64,000 nt of DNA. It comes from Hippasteria phrygiana. Taxonomy: Eukaryota > Echinodermata > Asteroidea > Valvatida > Goniasteridae. This document shows, piece by piece, positions 54,795 to 64,000 of this stretch. Numbering within the stretch: the first letter of the stretch is position 1; each line of letters begins with the position of its first letter. The notes beneath the pieces were generated by a model that was given only the letters and a program-made list of their open reading frames with translations, made no database searches and was not told where the DNA came from. The stretch spans positions 1,302,001 to 1,366,000 of the forward strand of contig JAZGUH010000363.1 in assembly GCA_037893225.1 (NCBI GenBank), given 5' to 3'. The translations under genes and the position numbers were made by a program.

Positions 54795-55604
54795 CTTTTT
54801 GGTGAGACTAGAACGACTTGATGATGATTGGGTTTCCCTTTATCGTCAACGACTCAAAGAAGCTCATCGTCTTGCAAAGCTAAAACTTAATAAGGAATTA
54901 GCTAAAAGTAAAATTTTGTGTGACCGTAAAACAAACCCAAAACAGTACAAGTGTGGAGATTTAGTTTTATTACGGAAACACAGCACAGGGCGTTCTAAAA
55001 TGCAGGATTATTATTTTCCAGATGTGTACAAGATCATCAAACATCTTGGCAAGGGATTTTGTTTACGTTATACAGTTAGCAGATGGGTTGGGACCTTCTA
55101 AAACTGTTAATTCTTCTTCTGAAGATGGTCCCTCCAGATTTTGCTCATTCTAAACAGGCTACGTCATGTCCAGATGTTGTTCTGCAAGTTCCACCCTCGA
55201 ACTCTGAATCGAAGTCATCCGACATGGACATAGGAGTAGTTCTTCCAAATCCCTCAATCCCTAGTAGGAGACGACGTCTTCCATCTGTTCCACCTGTAAG
55301 GCGCTCAAAGCGACCCATTAGAGGACAATATACCAATCCTTTTAAAGAACCTCGTTCTGTTTTGTCTCCGCAGCAAATTGCAGTCGATCATCAGCAACAT
55401 TATTTGTTCGAGGTACTTATTGCATTGAATTGTATCGTAGCTTTAACTTGCCTGATGGGTCAGTTTGGACCTACTCTCCATTGGAATCATGTAATCTGGT
55501 TATTCGTTGTATTGCTTTTAGTATTTGTAACATATGTTTATCGTTTGATCTTAACAAAGGTACGTCAATTGTGGCAAGCGATTCCATTTGAGTACTTAGA
55601 ATAA
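54795..55604 (+). pseudogene. Gypsy-3 third copy: integrase end and hydrophobic tail
   Basis: Begins at GTGAGACTAGAACGAC and encodes [20 protein letters not shown], the integrase C-terminus (SRWVGTF) with a stop at 55099-55101, then in a second frame the Ser/Pro/Arg linker and the complete tail. That tail contains LFEVLIALNCIVALTCLMG, VIWLFVVLLLVFVTYVYRLI and the end IPFEYLE, TAA at 55602-55604. It shows the uninterrupted Gypsy-2 target (ATAT at 55532-55535). Confidence 0.85.
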
Positions 55605-56427
55605 AATGTGGAATTGTGGACAATTGCTTACTTTTGGCACGATAGTTGACAACTTAAATTGTTCAATTTCTGTCACTTGAAAATATTTACAGCATAAATT
55701 AGTTTTCAATAAAACTTTAATACATAAAACAAAATGGGTTATTTCAGACTTAACCTATAGTTGTGCTATTTTTTGTTACAGGAGTGGTGGCTAATTCTAA
55801 CTTCTCGCATATTTACAGGATCTTGACTCAACGGAGTTAATCTGTTTCCCCTAGTGACAGACTAGTGGTAAGTCAAATAGATCTGATTATGCTGAAGATT
55901 TATATTTACATTTAAACTCTTGGAAAAAGGGTAGCTTTCTTTTCCCAATGATATATTGGGAGGAGTTAATTGCTACTGTAGGAGTTATTTTTTCGCTACC
56001 AATAACAAAACAAAATTGTACAGATCGGTTTTTCTCTTGTGTAATCCAGTGTTTAAAGAAAAAAAACAGTCTCGAGTGTGACCAGTCGACCTTTGTCACC
56101 TGTTCAGCAATTCTTGCCTGGCTGGCATCTGTTCAATTCTTGGTATGACCATTTGTTCTATATTTCATTTTAACCAACCAACCAACAGGCTCTTTTGTTA
56201 CCTGTTTAGTAATTCTTTGGCTCCAGGGTCCCTACAACCCGAGGCCTATTTTGGAATTATTTTATTATACAAATATCTTTAGCTTGCTTTTGTGAGGTAT
56301 AAGCATCCAAGTGGAACATTTCTATTAAAAACTAGCCTGTAGCTGCGTGTACAGGGAGTCTGTCTGTCATTTCATGAGACTACGGTTGCTGTGTGCCATG
56401 CAATCTTGCACTGCTAGCGTCTTATTT
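55605..56427 (+). repeat. Gypsy-3 3' non-coding region, third copy
   Basis: Matches 30546-31540 with deletions of some internal repeats. No reading frame of note. Confidence 0.8.
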
Positions 56428-56605
56428 AGCAATGTTCCACTTGGATGCTTATACCTCACAAAAGCAAACTAAAGATATTTGTATAATAAAAGAATTCCAA
56501 AATAGGCCTCGGGTTGTAGGGACCCTGGAGCCAAAGAATTACTGAACAGGTAACAAAAGAGTCGATTGGTTAGAGTGTAATAAAGAACAAATTAAGAAAT
56601 CTATT
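56150..56605. repeat. Inverted repeat closing the Gypsy-3 cluster
   Basis: 56150-56330 (AGTAATTCTTTGGCTCCAGG ... AAGCATCCAAGTGGAACATT) recurs as its reverse complement at 56432-56605, with a loop of about 100 bp. Beyond 56605 the sequence no longer resembles known elements of this window. Confidence 0.85.
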
Positions 56606-58216
56606 TTCTGAAATTCTGGTTTGTGTCACCGTTGTCTTGGTGTCGCTTCTTGATCGAGCAGTAATCATGTGCGCACAATTACGCGCTAGCATCCATCATA
56701 GCACGCCATGCACGCCGAATTAAAATCAGACCTCGGGAAAAATACACATTTTTTGTGAGCTACCATCACGTAATTAAAGTGAAAATGCTGGTAGTGCTTT
56801 GTCTTTGCTTTTAGTTAGACGAATTGAAGAAAAAAACAATTCGACATTTCTCAAATATTTGTTCTAACGTTACATTTTTTGCTCGCCAAGAGCCGTTTTT
56901 TTTTCACGACGAACTATTAATAGCCACGAACCGCCAGTAACAACGTCTTGGGAATTTCGTCAAATCTCCCCCCGAAAAATGGGGGAAACTAGTGCGCATG
57001 CGTTAATTCTGTATAAAAATGAGGAACATTTTCTTTTCACGCACGCGCACATACGAAAAAGAGTTGCCACGAAGTTGCACAATAGTCTGGTAGCTATCTA
57101 TACTCATAGTAAGTTCGCGATCAAAGCTGCTATGCTTTGCATTGCAGGCAGCCGGCCGGCCGGCTTTGCGCTAGCAGCTGCAGTGTTCACAGCTCGTGTT
57201 CGCATGCGACGTCTTGCAACTGTGACGATCGACGCGAGACGACGGGGAAGGTGCCGGGCGGGACCGGACAGGCAACCTGGGTGATGGTGTGTGATCTACT
57301 TGTTACATGCAAGAAATACCTCCCCATTATATTAAACCGTCGGGGCTCGGACAACTCGGCCGACTCGACTCGAGACAACTCGACCGTTGAGACAAGTCGT
57401 CCGTGGAGACAAGTCTTCCGTTGAGACAAGTCGTCCGTTGAATTGAAGTCGACTCGGAGGTAGGGGAATCGCTGGTGTTTCTCGGCGGGGATTCGCGTCC
57501 AGCCTCAAAGCAAACATGAGCCCGAATTTTTGTCGAGTTTCACCAGTGGAGAAAACTCGCAGGAGATCTAGAGTGCGTCTCACTGTCTCAGTATCTTTGT
57601 GAACTGTATGACAATCGAATCACCAGAGTACAACAATCTCCGTTTTCCCCGGCCGTAAAGACTAGGGCCTCGTGAGCTATTTGATTTATTATTATCAAGG
57701 CCTTTTCTATTTTATATCTAAATCAAATCACCAAACAAGGTCCTCAGCACCATTATAATATATCATATTCAGCCCCGTTAAGATTTTCTGTTTATTATAT
57801 TTCCATCATTCCGGAACTGTTTAGTTCATTCCCCTCGGCCATACCAAACAATTTAAATAGCACGGACCTGTACCTTTATCTTCATACTAACACTCGGGCG
57901 GTAGTAGTCAGGGGCTTAGATCTATGCATAATGCATTTATTATGTATTATGCAAACTACATAATGCTCGCTGCAATCATTGGGCTAAGCACACTCTAAAA
58001 TTTAATTCGTCATTTTGACTAAAACAAATTTGTTCAGAGCAATGTCTCGTACGACTTACCTAAATTAGTCACGGAGTGTTGATGACCAACAGGAGACTTT
58101 CTGAGATCTCTGTCAATAGAGGGCAGCAGACCTACCGGGTAAATGTCGCGGCGCGGCGCGGCAACAGTATTTTACACAATAGCCTACACACAACATCATC
58201 GGATCGTCTGCTCGTC
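56606..58216. other. 5' flank of the SAP-domain gene
   Basis: No confident gene. 57090-57480 is GC- and CpG-rich with GGCCGGCCGGC at about 57152, and could be a promoter region. 57380-57440 has three to four copies of an 18-bp unit (TTGAGACAAGTCGTCCG). 57922-57975 is A/T-rich with inverted ATGCATAATGCAT/ATTATGCA motifs. Open frames at 56979-57424 lack any recognisable protein signature. Confidence 0.4.
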
Positions 58217-58938
58217 ATGTCTGCTTTAGCAAATCCTGATTATGGCTCAATGTCCTTAAAAGATATCAGGGCAGAACTGAAGAAGAGAAAGGCTAAACAG
58301 TGAGGAAGAAAACATGAACTTGTCACCAGGTAGGTTTATTTGGTTCTGCGAGTGCGACATCATCCGTATTTGTATTCCATTATCCGACCTAGTCCGAGTA
58401 TTAAACTCCTTAACATTTGGACATGATCTGAAAAAAGGCGATAGAGGGTCCAAGTTACTCGGACTATGTCCGACCATAAAGTGATAACAGGTCCTAAAAA
58501 GTCATATTTAGCGGGAAAAATATTGAAGCATTTAATGAGAAAACACTTAGACATTTTCAGACGAGTCTCATAGGGTTTATGCATGCTGAACAATTTATTT
58601 TTTCCAGTTCGAAAACCAATCCTCGTCAATATGGTCATGTGCAAAATGCTAGTTCTGTTATAGGACTCAGAGTAGCATTATAATTTTTCCAACCCAAGTC
58701 TCATGGTTTCCAACCCAAGCGTTGCAACTGGGGCATGTTGCCATAATGTCCAACAAGGATGGCTAAGGACGGTTAGCTTTTTAAAAATCTTATCTAAATT
58801 TCCAACTGCTTTGATTTCAGACTGAAAAGTTACGACAGAAATTTCAACTTTGGACATATCCAATGTGAAAATGAAGTGAGTTTTCAGATGACAACACCTA
58901 AACCAACAGATTATGAGGACATCAACACCGAAAGTAAG
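58217..58938 (+). pseudogene. SAP-domain protein, first two coding exons, with in-frame TGA
   Basis: Exon 1 (58217-58329) starts at ATG and encodes SMSLKDIRAELKKRKAKQ, the first helix and loop of a SAP DNA-binding motif. TGA follows at 58301-58303, then GRKHELVTR completes the motif before donor CACCAG|GTAGGT (phase 2). Exon 2 (58821-58938) has acceptor TTGATTTCAG and encodes LKSYDRNFNFG, the continuation typical of this family, then PTDYEDINTESK before donor AAG|GTATGT. Phases agree. In invertebrates such N-termini often belong to large proteins with SWIM or YqaJ-type nuclease parts; those parts are not found downstream. Either a pseudogene, a recoded or polymorphic stop, or a sequence error at one base. 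Confidence 0.6.
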
Positions 58939-59340
58939 GTATGTATGTATTAAAGGCACCTGGAAATAGGATTTTTTTAATTCTACTGACATCTTGCCAT
59001 CACTTTCCCCTTTGTAATGCAAATCCGAAGGTGTTTTATTACGTTTTAGGCACATTGTGGAATGCCATCAGAGCAACGCCCTCGTGTGTCAGGATAAAGC
59101 ATGAACATTGTAAATAGCCAAAAAGAAGACATTGTCATCGCTTTAAATCAAAACAGCCTCCCCATTTTGTTATCCGGTAGCATGGATATTTGGCAAAACA
59201 ATGGCTTAGCATTTGTTTAATTGCACGTGCCTTCAAGTGGTAAGGATTCAATTTCCTTTTGAGTTCTGCTGATTTTTTTTGTTTTACACACAACTGTCAT
59301 CTTGTCAAATGTCTGATTCCAGCAGTAACACTGTGAATGG

Positions 59341-59715
59341 CCTGGATGTGATTTCTCTACAAAAATGGAAAGGTGACTCGCCTGGATGTGATTTTGGTAG
59401 GGATTAGCCAATATCACATCCACACCACCAAAATCACATCCGAGCCAGAAATCACATCCAGGATTAAGTCGTTAAAATCCAAGATCACATCCTGTGTTAG
59501 CACCTTGCCAAAATCACATCCACTGTCTGGCCACTTAACCAAAATCACATCCAGTGTCTGGGCCCTAGCCAAAATCACATCGTGTTTTCGCACCTCTTCA
59601 AAATCACATCCAGGATTAAGTCATAAACCCCAATATCACATCCTGGTTGCCCACTAGTCAAAGATCACATCTGTCAAAGGGGATTGACAGCTCTATTATT
59701 CAATATCACATCCTT
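59341..59715 (+). repeat. Cluster of CAAAATCACATCC motifs
   Basis: Eleven direct copies of an (A/G)A(A/T)ATCACATCC motif are spaced about 17-40 bp from 59409 to 59713, preceded by two inverted copies (GGATGTGATTT at 59343 and 59383). The sequences between are unlike each other. Not a uniform tandem repeat; the Ile/Thr/Ser-rich frame over it is a by-product. Confidence 0.85.
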
Positions 59716-61410
59716 GTGGTCAGGCGCACAGCCATAAAGCCAAGATAATAATCCCTGACTATAACAGCTATGTTTACCAATTAATTATGGGTCAACAGTG
59801 GCCAAGATAATTAGTTTGTCGGTAGCCAGACCATGCTTACCGTTATGATTACATGTACATGTTCTGTTATGTGTTGCTACATGTAGGGCATTATTTTTAG
59901 TGTTGACAAATAATAGAGGTAGAAAACGCCTGTTAAAACAATTTAATGATATTTATTTGATTGATAGTCTCTGAAACTAGATCTTGGAAGATCATTTTCC
60001 TGGGTCTTTTGAAGTCATGGTAATATATTGTCCTCAACAGTAAATTGTTCATTGCAAGCGCATGTTTGTAGACGAAGCCATTCAATGGAAAATTAGTAAC
60101 TAGGAAAACACAACCTCCATGAATGAACCTACAATTGTATCTTTAATGGCGTAACCAATACCAGTCTCACAAAGACTATATTTTTACCGTTTGATTGGTT
60201 GATTTCCCCATCCATACTGTAATTCCTCACATCTGCCTGTCATACCACTCAACCTAATAACATAATTGATGATGGAAACCTGCAACACCCCCTTATAAGC
60301 TTTGAGCAATGTTTGTATTAAAAGAAGTGAGCATTGTTGTAATATGCCAAAGAAACCACACACATATTACAACTATATTTATAACAATTTTGCAATGCAT
60401 GACGGACAATTTCTATTTGATTTATTATTGTGTCATTCCTATAAACCCACAACTTATTGTTTTGTTCACAATGGCACAATACAATGTTAATTTTTTCAAC
60501 ACAATTTTCTGAAATACCTTTTTGGATTTTACTCTTTTACATGTATTATATGGACGCATCCAAATTAAAGCAAATCAAATGAATCAAACCAATATAATCG
60601 TGGAAAACCACAATTTGTTAACTTAAATTGTCAGTAGCTACCTCTGTTGGGCTTAGATTAAATTCAGAAAAAAATGACATCAAGTGCTGTTATGTTTAAG
60701 AAGTAAAACAGTCGTCCCTGAAAAGACTTATGTTCCCAATATGGAGGCTACTTATTTATTTTTCAGAAAATCAATATTCACAAATAGATAGATACACATA
60801 AAAGGGATACACATGTACATGTACAGTTAATTAAAAGCAAAACAGTTGATCCTTTCTGGGATAGCCTAATAATTAAAGCAATTTTTAAGGCGTATTTCCA
60901 TTGGGGTACCGGCGGTCACATGGAGTCCACAGACAATTAAGACAGTTTGTGCACAAACTCCAAATAGAACGCTTCAACTTTGTATGAAAATACCTCATTT
61001 TCATTTGAAAAATGACAGTTGCCAATCTATGACATTCATGTATTATTTGACATTGCTCAACCGTTAATCCTTTTGAAATATGATATATGGTCATGCCTGA
61101 AGATTAAAGTTCTTGTTTAGCTTCATTTTCAAATCTTTAAAAATTTGTAACAGGTTTGTGTGTGCTATGATGCGACACACGCTGCACATAATAAATTTTG
61201 CTAAGTTCACGCTTCTTTTAAGGTAAACAAAATTGAGTTTATTTCATTTTCCAGGCTAGTTTTAAGAAGGTTAAGATTTAATTACGCTGCATGGCACGTA
61301 GTAATTATCCATCTGTTGGATAATAACTACACAAGTTGAATACCCGGTGGGTTTAGACAAAAATACACAATAACAATAAACATATATACAATTATAAAAG
61401 TTGAAATGGC
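59716..61410. other. A/T-rich host sequence, nothing recognised
   Basis: No protein motif, RNA gene or clear repeat. Occasional ACATGTACATGT motifs, common in some marine invertebrate genomes. Confidence 0.5.
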
Positions 61411-61795
61411 CTATCTTGACGACGACTGGCTCCGAGTGAAGGGGTCTCTGGGGACTTTTAGAAAGAAGGACTGAATGGCTGAAGAAGTGCGGTCACGCGC
61501 AGGTGGAGCAATGTCCCAAAAAGGTGAAGTGATGGGCCAGTTCAAAGAGGTTCCGGACAACGTGTTCAATCCTTGATCAGGGGACGAACCACGTTGTCTT
61601 GGTGAGATTGGCTTTGAACAGCCAGAAACCTGCTGTCCATGCTGAATCTCTCTAGGGTGCTTTGCTGTTCTGCTCCCTGCAGATAATATGTGTTCACCTA
61701 GAGCAGGACAGGGGACGAACTTTATGAGTTTGGCAGGTTCAGGTTTAGAGGTAGGAGACAGATGGACCGGAGCAGTTTCTCCAAGCACTCTGTCC
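61411..61795 (-). CDS. Possible terminal exon of an unknown gene
   Basis: A minus-strand frame of about 128 codons with balanced composition (Ser/Pro/Arg-rich: VHLSPTSKPEPAKLIKFVP, PISPRQRGSSPDQG, FFLKVPRDPFTRSQSSSR), ending in TAG at 61411-61413. A fair splice acceptor (CTCCGTCAG) with T-rich sequence upstream would start it at 61795. No domain recognised, and no partner exon found upstream on this strand. Local GC is higher than in its neighbours. It may be coding, or a chance frame. Confidence 0.3.
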
Positions 61796-64000
61796 CTGAC
61801 GGAGTCCAGTGGCCAAGTGAATACAATATTAAAAGAATGATATGTCTAAGCTATAAAAAGTAAAAAATGAAATGCTTTAAGTCAAAGTGCCCCTTTAATA
61901 ATAGGAAATTGTGTGCAGGTAACTGTCATGGTCACGACCGCTGGTCAATTACCCTAGTCACAGCACTGTCTTACAAGGAAATAAGTAACCTTCACCAAGG
62001 ACATTAAACCACAGGGCCAATAACTTGTGCGTGATAAAGGATACTGCCACACAATGTCATATGCCATGTGTGGGACCTTGCAACTAAGGAAATTATTGCA
62101 AAACATTCCATAAAAATAAAAGATGACTAACGTATCTTTAGAATTAATAAGATCAAAAGTCCGGGATAAGTACTGGATCATTCAAAATCGGATCTCAGAG
62201 TAAATATAACAAATGAACATAAGCCAGTAAATAAGAAAATGATAAATATCAAACTAAATATTTCACATTAAAAAAGTACTGATAGACTTCATAATTAGGC
62301 ATAATTTTCATGTCAGAATCTTTCACAGACAATTGCTTCTTGCAGGTCTCCATGTTAATTAATGCAATAGAGTCGGCCGACGGATATGGACAATCAACTG
62401 CCATGGACACACTTCTGTCAAAAAATATAAATTCGGCTCTGATTGGCTGACGTGTAGGGTCGCATAAAATTTGAATTCACCCATATATCAAACATTCCCT
62501 TTGTAGCATGTGATGGGCTCCATTGATAATCTAATTCCACCAAGTGCACTCCCACAGTATCCTTGTGTAGGTTATCATACGTACATACAAATTATTTACT
62601 TCTTAAAAAGGCTTTAGTTGTCAGCTGAGCTGACATTTTAACCTGTTTCACAACATCGTACATAAATTACTCCAATGATGGACATGGCAATGAGGGTTTA
62701 AAATTGTTATGTTCTTCAAAGGTGTACGACCGTCTTCCACAAAACGGGGGATTTTTCCTTTTGGGAAAACTGCACCATCATCACAAGACACGAAGCAGTA
62801 TAGTTGTTTTTGTAGATGCAACATTACTCACATGAAAATAATCCTTTATATAGAGAAAACAATCCTTAAAATAGAGATGTATCGTGCAGTGGTGAAGAAA
62901 GTTCACTATTGTTCTCATTTGCTTTATGACTGGATACAATAAAAACGATGTATGCCTGCAGTAGCAAGTTAGGAGAACAGCCCATTAGAAAATCTAGGTA
63001 TATCCTTTTCAACCCCAGTGGGTTTGAGTATAATTATAAAACACACTCCTCCCATATCCAGCCAAGATAATCCCCATAATCACTTAAATAAACAAACTCC
63101 TGTGACCAACACATCTCCCTGGATGAGTGCTGGAACTATTTTCATTGCAACATACATGATGGCTAAACAGACAGTAATGATCGTTCTCTGTCATTTCTTT
63201 ATTGATTTTTACCATTAGAAAAAGAAAACAAAACAACATCCCACACATGTAATGATTTAAATATTTATATCGGCTTATATCATGATATTAAGTTGCACAA
63301 AAATGAAGTGGATTCATTCAGGCAGGATCACTTATCATACTCCTAATGGGATTAGTGCTGATAAGAATCCTAATCTCCCAGGCTGCTGACTCTGCTTTAG
63401 ACCAGTCAATAGGGTTGGTCAGGTTGGCTTCTAATCAAAGGATGTATTCATCACACAGTGACAGTCAATGGATTTTTAAAAGTCTCCCCATACATGTAAA
63501 TGCTTCATGCAAAAGCTTTGAGTGTGGAGACATGGTACATATGTATAAAAGATACAATTGGCTACACTGTTGATTCTATAAAAATTTAGTTAATGGTGAC
63601 ATATTTCTCTTAGTCAATGGCTACATGTGCTTTTGAAGCCGTTACAAGTTTGTTTGTCCCAGATTTGCATGAAGAATGTCATCACATGATATTCAACAGA
63701 TGCTATGATAAGCTAATGTTCATAGTTAATTGTGGTTCTGCCATCAGCTTTAAAAAAAATGGATTTTCAAAAATGCGAATATTAAGGGCACAAATTTGAG
63801 TGTTGTACATGTACATGTAAGCACTTTGCAATACGTGTACACATCATACACAACAAAAGACAGAGGACAATGCCTATATGTGCCACATGTACATGAGTTA
63901 TATCCCTTTCAGAACACATCCATGTTGAGTTGACAACCAGATCCTACGAAATGAACTTACTTAAAAAAATTGTATGACTTATATTTTTGGGTGCATTAGA
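61796..64000. other. A/T-rich host sequence, nothing recognised
   Basis: Short frames only. No repeats of note apart from scattered ACATGTACATG motifs (for example 63808-63820). Confidence 0.5.

Noticed and set aside
56979..57424. Two overlapping plus-strand frames of about 100 codons
   Set aside because: CpG-rich DNA with few stops; composition odd and no recognisable domain or splice context.
59341..59715. CRISPR-like array
   Set aside because: Repeats are 11-13 bp and variable, spacers are uneven, some copies are inverted, no cas genes, and the genome is eukaryotic.

Overview
This is a metazoan nuclear window with no bacterial or phage features. Introns with GT/AG sites, LTR and LINE retrotransposons, cut-and-paste elements, minisatellites and two host-type gene families (DUF4806 and an N-terminal SAP domain) point to a marine invertebrate such as a lancelet, echinoderm or mollusc. 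The species cannot be fixed from the sequence. About 85% of the first 56.6 kb is mobile or repetitive DNA. The last 7.4 kb looks like ordinary host sequence.

Layout. 1-2556: a BEL/Pao pol relic interrupted by a foldback element. 2557-5120: low-complexity sequence and a diverged duplication. 5125-11120 (-): LINE-A, a nearly full-length two-ORF LINE of L1/Tx1 type. 11124-12590 (-): LINE-B, 5'-truncated, with an (AAT)n tail. 12620-17880 (+): Gypsy-1, in which integrase lies upstream of reverse transcriptase (Gmr1-like order), with its 3' LTR. 18165-22208 (-): the last three exons of a DUF4806 gene, whose final intron holds a 2959-bp DNA transposon (D1) with an 8-bp target duplication. 22430-30473 (+): a repeat array running into Gypsy-2, which carries a zinc-finger ORF after pol and a complete 740-bp 3' LTR.

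30474-56605 is a rearranged cluster of a third LTR element, Gypsy-3. It holds a 3' piece, an 880-bp segment X, a minus-strand copy and a plus-strand copy arranged head to head around a 324-bp spacer, then half a Gypsy-2 LTR, LINE-C (-), X again inverted, and a further Gypsy-3 3' piece ending in a hairpin. The minus copy carries two later insertions: a 433-bp MITE with target duplication ACAT, and D2, a 3.78-kb element with termini full of CCATGG repeats. 56606-64000 holds two exons of a SAP-domain gene (in-frame TGA in exon 1), a cluster of CACATCC motifs and one doubtful minus-strand exon.

History. Insertions are dated against each other by comparing copies. Gypsy-2 entered Gypsy-3 at an ATAT site: the left junction is at 47714/47715, the right junction at 30473/30474, and the empty site is at 55532-55535. 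The two halves of one insertion therefore lie in the wrong order, so the locus was duplicated or inverted afterwards, or was misassembled. MITE and D2 came after the inverted duplication. LINE-C entered the repeat array next to the Gypsy-2 LTR. No LTR or LINE element here is fully intact; LINE-A ORF1, LINE-C ORF1 and the Gypsy-2 zinc-finger ORF are the longest undamaged reading frames.
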